A stretch of DNA of 20,283 nucleotides. Origin: a virus. The stretch spans positions 1 to 20,283 of the IMG/VR virus record IMGVR_UViG_3300047997_000096; one strand, written 5' to 3'. The position numbers and the translations under genes are program-made. Below the pieces are notes generated by a model. That model was given only the letters and a program-made list of their open reading frames with translations, made no database searches and was not told the origin of the DNA. Below, one piece after another: positions 8,261 to 14,825 of this stretch. The stretch's first letter is position 1. Each line of letters begins with the position of its first letter.

Positions 8261-8468
8261 CTTTCAGTTCCTTTATGAGTTTGTTGTAGTCTGGTAAGTC
8301 CTTTATTAGTTGTTGTTCTAATTTACGTCTCATCATAAACATTCTAAATTTGATCCACTGATATCTGATCACCAGATCAGTATAAGCAAATAAGCGAATA
8401 GTTTCTTCTATGCCAGCATACGCTACCATGAGAATAATGAGAGTGACGATTACATATATGCCAAGCAT
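8247..8468 (-). CDS. Small single-span membrane protein (73 aa), function unknown
   Basis: Residues of about 3-20 (GIYVIVTLIILMVAYAGI) form one hydrophobic helix long enough to cross a membrane. A short amphipathic stretch follows, then a strongly basic region (RYQWIKFRMFMMRRK) and a charged C-terminal helix, which would lie in the cytoplasm by the positive-inside rule. I do not recognise a family. It sits within the packaging gene block and overlaps the next gene by 14 bases. A 10-bp inverted repeat ends eight bases before its ATG, occupying the place of a ribosome binding site, so expression may depend on RNA structure. Confidence 0.7.
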   Translation of the reverse strand: MLGIYVIVTLIILMVAYAGIEETIRLFAYTDLVIRYQWIKFRMFMMRRKLEQQLIKDLPDYNKLIKELKDDQR

Positions 8469-8475
8469 GATAATA

Positions 8476-8509
8476 TTCCACTACAAACATTATAGTGTAT
8501 GTAGTGGAA
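8476..8509 (-). promoter_or_regulatory. 10-bp inverted repeat with a TATAAT box in its loop
   Basis: TTCCACTACA (8476-8485) and its exact complement TGTAGTGGAA (8500-8509) enclose a 14-base loop. On the minus strand the loop contains TATAAT (8494-8489), the consensus bacterial minus-10 element. No good minus-35 hexamer stands at the usual distance. No T-run follows the stem, so it is not a standard terminator. The structure lies between the stop of the 37-residue gene and the start of the membrane-protein gene. It may be a promoter, a translational hairpin or an RNA-processing site. Confidence 0.5.
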
Positions 8510-8522
8510 CAAATTGTATCAG

Positions 8523-8636
8523 TCAGCTACGTTTTATGTTCTTATCTTGAAATGCTTTCTTACCAGCAACTACTTTAGACCACGGAGCATACAGTGGTCC
8601 ATCGTAATCTTTTTTGATTGGTTTCTTTTCAGTCAT
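8523..8636 (-). CDS. Microprotein of 37 aa between the terminase subunits
   Basis: A 38-codon frame that I read from ATG at 8636 to TGA at 8523-8525. The protein starts MTEKKPIKKDYDGPLYAPWS and ends in a lysine-rich helix closing with KNIKRS. It is strongly basic, with about eleven lysines and arginines in 37 residues. It starts two bases after the stop of the upstream basic protein, in the gap-free style of this genome. The gap between its neighbours would otherwise be about 170 bases, unusually long for this window. I do not recognise a family. A DNA- or RNA-binding or packaging-linked role would be a guess from charge and position. Confidence 0.6.
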   Translation of the reverse strand: MTEKKPIKKDYDGPLYAPWSKVVAGKKAFQDKNIKRS

Positions 8637-8638
8637 GA

Positions 8639-8917
8639 TTAACAATTCCAAGCTCTCAATGATTTTGACAGGCGATCATCACCTGTGTTATTAGATTTTT
8701 TCTGCCTCTTTCTCATGCCCTTCATTCGAGCACAGAATGATTTCCTACGGGGGTTTCCAACCTTTTTGCTTGGTGCTTTGAGGTCAGATCCTGGATTTTC
8801 CTTTTCGTAAGACTTTCGTCCTTTTTCGTTGAGTCCGCCTGACTTTTTCTTTCCTGACTTTTTGGTCCAGGCTGCTGCTTCGTTGATGTCAATACGTAGT
8901 TGTTTAAAGGACTTCAT
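8639..8917 (-). CDS. DUF6321-type basic phage protein (92 aa)
   Basis: A strongly basic protein with the ordered segments EAAAWTKKSGKK (13-24), GGLNEKGRKSYEKENPGSDL (27-46), KAPSKK, then RRKSFCARMKGMRKRQKK (57-74) and a terminal SLRAWNC. From memory this is the sequence signature of the DUF6321 family, found in phages, of unknown function. The two cysteines (Cys62 in SFCARM and the C-terminal Cys92) are typical. It lies just after terminase small subunit gp16, two bases from that gene's stop, and two bases before a second small basic protein. The charge suggests nucleic-acid contact, which is an inference. A TAAATA-like string overlaps its start codon and is too close to serve as its promoter. 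Confidence 0.85.
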   Translation of the reverse strand: MKSFKQLRIDINEAAAWTKKSGKKKSGGLNEKGRKSYEKENPGSDLKAPSKKVGNPRRKSFCARMKGMRKRQKKSNNTGDDRLSKSLRAWNC

Positions 8918-8919
8918 AT

Positions 8920-9342
8920 TTATTCAGACTCTTCTTGTTTATTTATTTGCTTGAGCATTTTCTGTAGGTCTGCTGTGCTACCAACAAATAAATTGTTTGT
9001 GGTCTTACTATTAATAGAATTTTTTGTGGGTGCTTCGAGATCCTTCATCTTCTTTTGTAGATCTATAAGTTTATCAGAAGCATCTGCAACCTGCTTCATA
9101 GCGTTCACAGCGACTTCATACGCTCTAGGGTGCCCTGACTCCTGAGCAACCTCTAACGCCCCGTCTAGCGCCTCCTGTCCCTTGCTCAGCAAATTATAGA
9201 GTTGACCACGAGTAAACTCATAGTCTTTTGTCTGATCATCCTTATCTGCTTCTCTGGGGGGTTTAGGTTTTGATGATTCAATATCAGTAGATTCAACTTC
9301 GATATCAAACATATCTTCCATATTATTTTCAAACTTGCTCAT
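8920..9342 (-). CDS. 16: Terminase small subunit gp16
   Basis: A 140-residue protein of the T4 gp16 family (T4 has 164). Oligomers of this protein recognise DNA and stimulate gp17 during packaging. The N-terminal 40 residues are acidic and disordered. The central helical hairpin contains GQLYNLLSKGQEALDGALEV (46-65), PRAYEVAVNAMKQVADASDK (72-91) and then LIDLQKKMKDLE. The C-terminal part carries the characteristic NLFVGSTADLQKMLKQ (117-132). All segments match the family and the order gp15-gp16 is as in T4. The start overlaps the gp15 stop as ATGA. The shorter length is due to the termini, with no sign of a broken frame. Confidence 0.95.
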   Translation of the reverse strand: MSKFENNMEDMFDIEVESTDIESSKPKPPREADKDDQTKDYEFTRGQLYNLLSKGQEALDGALEVAQESGHPRAYEVAVNAMKQVADASDKLIDLQKKMKDLEAPTKNSINSKTTNNLFVGSTADLQKMLKQINKQEESE

Positions 9343-10139
9343 AGTATTTCAATCCCTTCATTAAATCCAAAGTCATCTGATGCTACAACTAATTGATCAT
9401 CTTGATAATCTATAGTGCCATCAGTGTTATAGTCTTGTAATGCTTTAGGTGTGTATGTAACTTTAGTAGTTCTTTGTGGAACAGTAGCGTTAATCCCTTC
9501 GTAAACAATTGCTTTGTTGATAACACTTGCTTGATCATAAGGACCATAGATGTAAGACTTAGCAGTAAATGATAACTCCCATGTAATATATCTACGCTCA
9601 ATAAAACTATCATCCCATGCATCATCATACTGAACATTGTTTAATGTAATAGCAACATCTCTTTTCTCATCCATGTCTGGAATCATATTGAGAGTGATAT
9701 TAAACGATGGTTGAAAGTATGGTAGAATCTGTTCTAAAATTTGTAGACCATCATCTTGATTTTTGGCGATAATACCAAGTTGAAATTCAAGAGTATATGG
9801 AACAGGAACATACTGTTCTGCTACTTCATTACCATCTTCAATTTGAACCTTTCTATATTTTTGAATCGGAGATGTTTTACGAGTGGGATCATATTGAATA
9901 CCAGTCATCTCAAAGTAGAGACGTGGTAATGTAATAGCAATCTTTCTTCCAACATCTGGGTTCTGTTCTAGACGAGTCAAGAACTTTGCCTTTGGACCAT
10001 ATGCCAAAGGAACTTTCTCTTCTTCTAATACAGAGTTATCAGAAGGATCAATTTTTTTGAGAGTAATATTATTGAACAGGGTTCCAAATCCAACAATATT
10101 TTTACGAATAATTTCGTTATAAAAATGTGATCCAAACAT
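9339..10139 (-). CDS. 15: Tail sheath stabiliser and completion protein gp15
   Basis: A 266-residue protein (T4 gp15 has 272) that forms the hexameric ring closing the top of the tail and joining it to the neck. The N-terminus MFGSHFYNEIIRKNIVGFGT is the usual start of this family. FNNITLKKID follows, then PVPYTLEFQLGIIAKNQDDG in the middle, and DAWDDSFIERRYITWELSF at about 170-195, both typical. The C-terminal 45 residues are acidic and less conserved. Its start shares one base with the gp14 stop (TAATG) and its stop overlaps the gp16 start as ATGA, so translation of gp14, gp15 and gp16 is likely coupled. Confidence 0.95.
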   Translation of the reverse strand: MFGSHFYNEIIRKNIVGFGTLFNNITLKKIDPSDNSVLEEEKVPLAYGPKAKFLTRLEQNPDVGRKIAITLPRLYFEMTGIQYDPTRKTSPIQKYRKVQIEDGNEVAEQYVPVPYTLEFQLGIIAKNQDDGLQILEQILPYFQPSFNITLNMIPDMDEKRDVAITLNNVQYDDAWDDSFIERRYITWELSFTAKSYIYGPYDQASVINKAIVYEGINATVPQRTTKVTYTPKALQDYNTDGTIDYQDDQLVVASDDFGFNEGIEIL

Positions 10140-11017
10140 TAGATACTACCAGTAAAATTTCCAGACTCACCAAATGGATTACCTTCTGTCCAATCAATGA
10201 TGTTATCAGCGGCATCTTCGATCTCTCGATTTTGATCATACTCGCTGTTCGTATTATTTAGAGTATCGAAGGTTCCTACTACCCAGACAGCACTACTACT
10301 ATTTCCAGTAATAGCTTCTCCTGTGGCAAAAGTTCCTGTTCTATTAATTACTTGCATAACTCTAGTTGCACTATCCCAAGACTTCACTTCTGCTTCTGTT
10401 CCAGTAGTGCTACCTGTGACAGTTTCTCCATCAGTAAACTCCCCTGTTCCACCAACAGAAAGAGTGAGAGCAATGGCACTACTAAACAGACTTTCAAGAG
10501 CATCGATCTCTTCAACACCTGTAGAGATGTCATCACTGCCATATTCATAGATTTCAGCAGTCATGGTGTAGAAGTAGATCTTACCTAACTGATAGAATGG
10601 ATCTTCTCTTTCTACAAACTTGATCTCGTAAATATCTTCTGTAAGTGGGAAGTAAAGTAGATCACCCTCGTTAGGACGACCAGGGACAGTTAAAGTATAA
10701 CCATCTGCTGCTTCTTCCCATCTACGTTGAGACACAACAAAGCGAACCTCGTCGGTAATACGAAGTCCAAACTTGCTGATGAATTCTGATGGTGACCCAA
10801 AACCTTCTACGTTCTGTAGAAGCATCTCTATTTGAAATTGACTCTCAAACTTATTATAGATGATATCGTCTAGGACGCCATCTGTAATGATAGTTCTTGG
10901 TAGGTAGTAGATATCTGTGCCGAACAGTTTGATCTGTTCATCCACAAGATCCTGAACGAGACCTTGCTCGCCAGATGTGCCACCGTAATAACTTGGGAAA
11001 TAAGGACTAGTAGGCAT
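10139..11017 (-). CDS. 14: Neck protein gp14, with an inserted tandem beta-motif
   Basis: A 292-residue neck protein of the T4 gp14 family (T4 has 256), part of the connector that seals the filled head and accepts the tail. The N-terminus carries SPYFPSYYGGTSGEQGLVQD and FGTDIYYLPR, the family signature. The middle has FGLRITDEVRFVVSQRRWE and GRPNEGDLLYFPLTEDIYEI. The C-terminal part holds an extra segment, about residues 188-250, with two copies of a short motif (GEFTDGETVTG at 192-202, GTFATGEAITG at 228-238). The family-type ending QNREIEDAADNIIDWTEGNP then resumes. The insertion explains the extra length. It starts one base after the gp13 stop. Confidence 0.95.
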   Translation of the reverse strand: MPTSPYFPSYYGGTSGEQGLVQDLVDEQIKLFGTDIYYLPRTIITDGVLDDIIYNKFESQFQIEMLLQNVEGFGSPSEFISKFGLRITDEVRFVVSQRRWEEAADGYTLTVPGRPNEGDLLYFPLTEDIYEIKFVEREDPFYQLGKIYFYTMTAEIYEYGSDDISTGVEEIDALESLFSSAIALTLSVGGTGEFTDGETVTGSTTGTEAEVKSWDSATRVMQVINRTGTFATGEAITGNSSSAVWVVGTFDTLNNTNSEYDQNREIEDAADNIIDWTEGNPFGESGNFTGSI

Positions 11018-11018
11018 C

Positions 11019-11849
11019 TTATCCGATCATATCCATGGGTGGGAGTGAGTAATCTGTCATCATTTTTGACTCCAGTTCTTTCACTTCATTGTTGCCGTCT
11101 TCCCAGATCTGGCGACCATTAAGGGTAACACCACCAGGAAGTTGAACTGCGTTATACTTAATTAAGTTCTGTCCCCACTGTCTCTTCATTAAGGCAGTGG
11201 TATATCTCTTAACAAAACTATCATTATAAACTTGAGTAAAATCGTCTGGATTTAAATAACGATAACAATCAATAAGTAGATACTGATCTTCTACAATTCT
11301 TGTTGCATCTATATCAAGATACAAACGATCTTGTCTTTTATTAAATCTATACTCAACAAACGCACCTGTATTGATAACCATATCAATGGTTTCAAAATGC
11401 TGCTTGATCATGTAATAGTTGGTAAGATCAAAGTTGCCAAAAGCAAAACCAGAACCTGAAGAGAATGAAAACAGGTCCATCAAATAGTATTGATTACTCA
11501 TACCAAACAAGTTGTTCCTCATAAAGTTTGAGGAAACACCAAATACTTTGGCAATACCAATTACTGCATCAGGAACTTCAATATAGTTATTTCTATTTTC
11601 CCAAGCATCTGAGTTTGGTGAAGTAGTATCTTCATCAGATTCTGTGAAACGGGTAACATCATCCGAAGTAAATTTGTGCTTCAGATACATCCTTTCCACA
11701 CCATCAAAATGATACTCATGATAGTATTGCATTGATTGATCAATAATATCATCTGCTTGTTCGTCTGCAATATTAATTTGCAGCACTGGAGCTCCCAGTT
11801 GACGCTTACAGAAATCAATCAATTCTGATTTACTTGATGGTGAAGCCAT
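11019..11849 (-). CDS. 13: Neck protein gp13
   Basis: A 276-residue neck protein of the T4 gp13 family (T4 has 309), which with gp14 forms the gatekeeper between portal and tail. The N-terminus SSKSELIDFCKRQLGAPVLQ and NIADEQADDIIDQSMQYYHE is typical. The later part contains QYYLMDLFSF, YRFNKRQDRLYLDIDATRI and KRQWGQNLIKYNAVQLPGGV, then a C-terminal helix. It is the first gene of the structural block and starts right after the terminator/promoter hairpin. The only Shine-Dalgarno-like sequence (AGGTG) is just one base from the ATG, unusually close. It is the boundary gene between the cargo operon and the core. Confidence 0.95.
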   Translation of the reverse strand: MASPSSKSELIDFCKRQLGAPVLQINIADEQADDIIDQSMQYYHEYHFDGVERMYLKHKFTSDDVTRFTESDEDTTSPNSDAWENRNNYIEVPDAVIGIAKVFGVSSNFMRNNLFGMSNQYYLMDLFSFSSGSGFAFGNFDLTNYYMIKQHFETIDMVINTGAFVEYRFNKRQDRLYLDIDATRIVEDQYLLIDCYRYLNPDDFTQVYNDSFVKRYTTALMKRQWGQNLIKYNAVQLPGGVTLNGRQIWEDGNNEVKELESKMMTDYSLPPMDMIG

Positions 11850-11861
11850 GCACCTAGATAC

Positions 11862-11893
11862 AAAAAGTCCCTACCTGTATTTATCAGGCAGGG
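11862..11893 (-). terminator. Hairpin terminator closing the cargo operon
   Basis: The minus strand reads CCCTGCCTG (11893-11885), a 7-base loop ATAAATA (11884-11878), then CAGGTAGGG (11877-11869) and ACTTTTTG (11868-11861). The nine-base stem is complete, with one G-U pair, GC-rich and followed by five T, the form of an intrinsic terminator. It lies just after the stop of the last small coiled-coil gene and before gp13. The loop doubles as a late promoter box. Confidence 0.85.
11878..11885 (-). promoter_or_regulatory. Late promoter box in the terminator loop, upstream of gp13
   Basis: GATAAATA on the minus strand, seven of eight matches to TATAAATA; its last seven bases are exactly the loop of the terminator hairpin. 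It lies about 28 bases before the gp13 start. A T4-type start site about six bases downstream would fall inside the right stem arm, so transcripts begun here would lack the left arm and could not form the terminator. Confidence 0.7.
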
Positions 11894-11901
11894 ATTTAGA
11901 G

Positions 11902-12090
11902 TTATTCTGCTGGTTCTTCTGCAGGTGATTCTTCTTCTGGAGGATTCAACATAAGCAAGGTTTCGAGACCTCCCTCTAGCTTCAATTTATATTCCTCTGC
12001 CTTCTTTAGGTTTTCTTTAAGTTCACCAATTTGCTTTAGAGTTTGAGCAAGTTGATCGTCAAAATTCTTTTTAAGTTGTTCAGTGTCCAT
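11902..12090 (-). CDS. Small coiled-coil protein (62 aa)
   Basis: A short charged protein. Residues of about 8-50 form a probable coiled coil with regularly spaced Leu, Ile and Phe (FDDQLAQTLKQIGELKENL, then LKLEGGLETLLML). The end is Pro/Glu-rich and acidic (NPPEEESPAEEPAE). I do not recognise a family. It lies two bases after the preceding helical gene and is the last gene before the terminator. T4 has the coiled-coil whisker protein gene (wac) at this position, just before 13. This protein is far too short to be fibritin and no homology is claimed. Confidence 0.7.
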   Translation of the reverse strand: MDTEQLKKNFDDQLAQTLKQIGELKENLKKAEEYKLKLEGGLETLLMLNPPEEESPAEEPAE

Positions 12091-12092
12091 TT

Positions 12093-12362
12093 TTATGCCT
12101 CATAATTGATTAATGATTCTAGTCCTAAGCACTCGACTCTAACTACGTTTAGAGTTTCAAGTGCCGCTTCTAACTTATGCACCATGATCTGTAGATCATG
12201 ATGTTCTGTTAGATCAATTCGCGTAGAGATTTCTGTTTGTTTTTCAATCTCTTCTCTCTTATTTATTAGAGCTACTCTAGCATCAGCAAGTCGCTCCGAG
12301 AAACTATCCCAAACTTCATCAAAAGTTTTAAGATCTTTTTTCTCTTCAGTTTCTGTAGACAT
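12093..12362 (-). CDS. Small helical protein (89 aa), function unknown
   Basis: An acidic, mostly helical protein. A charged first helix (about 12-45, DEVWDSFSERLADARVALIN) is followed by a second helix (about 50-85, EHHDLQIMVHKLEAALETLN) with one Cys (Cys79) near the end. I do not recognise a family. Its ATG shares one base with the stop of the last oxygenase gene (TAATG) and it ends two bases before the coiled-coil gene. It therefore belongs to the cargo operon's transcript but has no enzymatic motif. A role as chaperone or structural partner is only a possibility. Confidence 0.7.
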   Translation of the reverse strand: MSTETEEKKDLKTFDEVWDSFSERLADARVALINKREEIEKQTEISTRIDLTEHHDLQIMVHKLEAALETLNVVRVECLGLESLINYEA

Positions 12363-12955
12363 TAATAACCTCGTATCATTTCATCTTTAACTTTTTGATC
12401 TGTAAATTGGTAGTTGGAACCCAAGCATGGTCTAGTATCATACTTGTAGTCTGCCAATGAACCATCAGCATCAACGTATTGAAGAAAACAATGAATATGT
12501 TCCTTTCCCTGATATTTATCTCTCCAATGAAAATACTTTCTTCCAGGGAATATTAGTATATCCCCTACCTCTAAATCTATATGATGTAGAGTATCACCAT
12601 CATCTATGGTAATAGGATATGGAGATTCTTTATATAAACAGCAAGTAACAACATGTTCAGAACTTTTTCTATCTAGATGTTTTTTGAGTTCACTACCTTC
12701 CTGGTAGATTCTAGCATAACTATATGTTGGATGTAAATTTAATCCTATTTTTTCTTCAACAAATTGTTTTAGATTGATCATCAATGCTTCACACCCAGGT
12801 GGAGAATACCAATTAAAAGTATCATCTACATGTCCACTACGATCCTCAAAAATATCTGATGCCTTCACAAAAATTCTGATCTCAGACAGTAGGAGAGACA
12901 CCACATCTTTATGAAGATGATTTTTAACTAAGTGAACATCATTTGGTAACGTCAT
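12362..12955 (-). CDS. 2OG-Fe(II) oxygenase, prolyl-hydroxylase-like
   Basis: A protein of 197 residues with the double-stranded beta-helix pattern of 2-oxoglutarate/iron dioxygenases. The segment SYARIYQEGSELKKHLDRKS carries the H-x-D pair (His93, Asp95), and VGDILIFPGRKYFHWRDKYQ the probable distal His143. HIHCFLQYVDADG then forms the last strands. The arrangement resembles phage and bacterial proteins related to prolyl 4-hydroxylases, where an H-[YW]-R motif precedes a final FLxYxDADG strand. The frame also opens with a TTG at 12970, but ATG at 12955 is a normal start and shortens the overlap with the upstream gene to 17 bases, so I chose it. Substrate unknown. It is the last catalytic gene of the cargo operon. 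Confidence 0.8.
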   Translation of the reverse strand: MTLPNDVHLVKNHLHKDVVSLLLSEIRIFVKASDIFEDRSGHVDDTFNWYSPPGCEALMINLKQFVEEKIGLNLHPTYSYARIYQEGSELKKHLDRKSSEHVVTCCLYKESPYPITIDDGDTLHHIDLEVGDILIFPGRKYFHWRDKYQGKEHIHCFLQYVDADGSLADYKYDTRPCLGSNYQFTDQKVKDEMIRGY

Positions 12956-13646
12956 ACATCTGTCTGTCAATAGGTCTAGCGTTGGTATACTTTTTAGATG
13001 CAGCAGGTATACTCAAAGATAATCTTTTGCCGCTTGGTCTTGCTTTGTGAAATCTTCTGGGTGGAATGTATAACATATCTCCAGGAGTTAGCGTAACTTC
13101 AATCTCTGGTTCTAAATTTAGTGATCTAAACGAGTTGATATATTCTTGGGGATACATATCAGACGCAGTGTTCTTATATATTGTCCAAGCAGTATCACCA
13201 TCTAGTTGGATAATAAAGTTGGAAGGTATATCTACATGTGGATGAAATGAATTTGCCTCCCCACTAATACCACCATATAAGTGTGCATCACATATCAAAT
13301 CAAATCTGTCTTCTAACAATGCAAGTATATAATTGACAGGTTCATTTAGATAAAAACATTGTGATATAGAAAAACAGTTTCCTTCTGCAATCTGCTTTGT
13401 AATCTCAACTTTACTTTGTAAAATTTTACTAGACCAAAAGTATTTCAGTGCAGGAATATCTACACGATCACCATTGCTATCAATAATGTCTACTACTCCT
13501 TGATTGAAGTTGATTACAGTATTGACATCATTCCATGTAGCTACTGGTTCAGAAAAAACATTCTTTCCATGAAGAGGTTTTTCATCGAACAAACATTCTG
13601 AATGTATTTTTTCTAAAAATTTATGAAAGTTGGTAACGTCTATCAT
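12939..13646 (-). CDS. JmjC/cupin-like dioxygenase
   Basis: A 235-residue protein with a cupin fold of the JmjC type. SFHPHVDIPSNFIIQLDGD (133-151) gives the iron pair H-x-D (His137, Asp139), with His135 just before. TAWTIYKNT forms the next strands, and LTPGDMLYIPPRRFHKARPS (186-205) the turn and distal His200. The last strand is LSLSIPAAS. The pattern 'HxHxDxxxxFxxQxxGxxxWxxY ... PGDxLYxPxxxxHxxxP' is that of bacterial cupin-4/ROXA-type and other JmjC hydroxylases, which act on protein side chains. It is far shorter than ROXA and lacks its winged-helix part, so the substrate cannot be inferred. It overlaps the upstream gene by 26 bases. Confidence 0.8.
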   Translation of the reverse strand: MIDVTNFHKFLEKIHSECLFDEKPLHGKNVFSEPVATWNDVNTVINFNQGVVDIIDSNGDRVDIPALKYFWSSKILQSKVEITKQIAEGNCFSISQCFYLNEPVNYILALLEDRFDLICDAHLYGGISGEANSFHPHVDIPSNFIIQLDGDTAWTIYKNTASDMYPQEYINSFRSLNLEPEIEVTLTPGDMLYIPPRRFHKARPSGKRLSLSIPAASKKYTNARPIDRQMYDVTK

Positions 13647-14256
13647 GAAAATTAAATGTTAATACTAATCTTGATTCATACTCAGTAGGACTAGAACTTG
13701 CATGAAAATGATCGCCATCAAAAATTAACAATTTATTTCTGCTAGGATTTACTCTAGTCTTAACAGTAAATTTTGCTGGCCATGATGAAGGAGCAGGTTT
13801 TAGTTTCTCGTTAAAAATAAAAGTATCTCCATCCGTATCATTAACATAATACAAACAAGTTAAAGTTTTACCAGTAACAACTATGTTATCATGATCAACA
13901 TGTGGTTGATTATGATCTAGAGAAGCATATCTTTTATTAACAGGACTTAATGGAAGATTAAATCCACACCTCACTCTAAACAATTCCCAATCATGACCTT
14001 CTGGATTTTCTGGTAGTTGATCTTTAACCAGTTCTACTAGATGAGTAAAGTATGATAAAGTAGAACTTCTAGATTCATACTCCATGAAACAAGTATGATG
14101 AAATCCATACTGTTTATAATCTATAGGATATGAATTAAAATGCGTGGGACTATTTGTAATGTTATCGGCATAATACCAAGGGAACTCTCCATGGAATAAA
14201 ATATTTTCGTAATGGCGATTTAGTCTGTCGGATAAAAAATTATTAATTTCAATCAT
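13621..14256 (-). CDS. 2OG-Fe(II) oxygenase
   Basis: A 211-residue 2-oxoglutarate/iron oxygenase. DHNQPHVDHDN (114-124) has the iron pair His119 and Asp121. LTCLYYVNDTDGDTFIFNEK (132-151) forms the central strands. NKLLIFDGDHFHASSSPTEY (174-193) gives the distal His185, and Arg196 (ESRLVLTFNF) should bind the 2OG carboxylate. All four residues are present, so the enzyme looks active. The family pattern is typical of the phage 2OG oxygenases that accompany structural genes in marine T4-like genomes. Its ATG overlaps the stop of the upstream oxygenase as ATGA. The gene is AT-rich: about 27 per cent GC in the 60 bases counted by hand at 14101. Confidence 0.85.
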   Translation of the reverse strand: MIEINNFLSDRLNRHYENILFHGEFPWYYADNITNSPTHFNSYPIDYKQYGFHHTCFMEYESRSSTLSYFTHLVELVKDQLPENPEGHDWELFRVRCGFNLPLSPVNKRYASLDHNQPHVDHDNIVVTGKTLTCLYYVNDTDGDTFIFNEKLKPAPSSWPAKFTVKTRVNPSRNKLLIFDGDHFHASSSPTEYESRLVLTFNFHDRRYQLS

Positions 14257-14825
14257 ATTTTTACATTTAATGCTATAGAGATTCGGTCGCTATCTGACTC
14301 GTTCACGCCAACAGAATGAGAAATCCAAGATGGAAAAATAATAACTTGATTTTCTTTTGATTGATACTGCCATCTAGAACTGTTAAAAGTATTCCTACCG
14401 TCAGGAACAAAATTACTTAAGATATATTCTTGAAGAGAACCTCTATCAAAAAATATACTTCCGCTATCATTTGATGCCTTTACGTAAAATACAACTGCAA
14501 GAAAACAATTATTCCCATGAATATGTGGTTTGTTAAAAGATCCTGGAGGATTGATATTAACCCATGCGTTGTCTATGACTGGAATATTTGGGACTTCCAG
14601 TGTTTGAAAACATACCTTTAGTAGTTTCCTAATATTATTTATTAGAGGTTCGATAGGAGTATTATCAAACTCAAATATATCAGAAGACTGCCAACCTCCA
14701 TGATTTGATATGACTCTGCCAGAATCTTTTTCCTGAAGATTATATGCATATCTTTCAAGACTTGGTAAGTCTAGATTTAATTGCTCTGACCATATAGGTG
14801 TAGAAAATACTGGTTCAAGATACAT
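14253..14825 (-). CDS. 2OG-Fe(II) oxygenase of the TIGR02466 type
   Basis: A protein of 190 residues counted from the ATG at 14825. A TTG six bases earlier opens the same frame, but the ATG gives an 11-base overlap with the preceding gene and is preferred. The N-terminus MYLEPVFSTPIWSEQL is the usual 'FxTPIW' opening of this family, and GSFNKPHIHGNNCF (95-108) has the pair His101 and His103, H-x-H in place of H-x-D. FLAVVFYVKASNDSGSIFF follows, then IIFPSWISHSVGVNESDSDR with the distal His170 and Arg181. It is related in layout to the product of 16180-15551. Substrate unknown; family members occur in phages and marine bacteria. Confidence 0.85.
   Translation of the reverse strand: MYLEPVFSTPIWSEQLNLDLPSLERYAYNLQEKDSGRVISNHGGWQSSDIFEFDNTPIEPLINNIRKLLKVCFQTLEVPNIPVIDNAWVNINPPGSFNKPHIHGNNCFLAVVFYVKASNDSGSIFFDRGSLQEYILSNFVPDGRNTFNSSRWQYQSKENQVIIFPSWISHSVGVNESDSDRISIALNVKI

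Noticed and set aside
8912-8919. TAAATA-like late box overlapping the start of the DUF6321-type gene
   Set aside because: A T4-type start site would fall at or after the ATG, so it cannot serve this gene; most likely chance in the gp16 stop region.
12260-12267. AATAAATA on the minus strand inside the 89-aa gene
   Set aside because: It lies within coding sequence of an AT-rich region; similar strings occur at 12513-12520, 14636-14643 and 17095-17102, so I treat them as chance.
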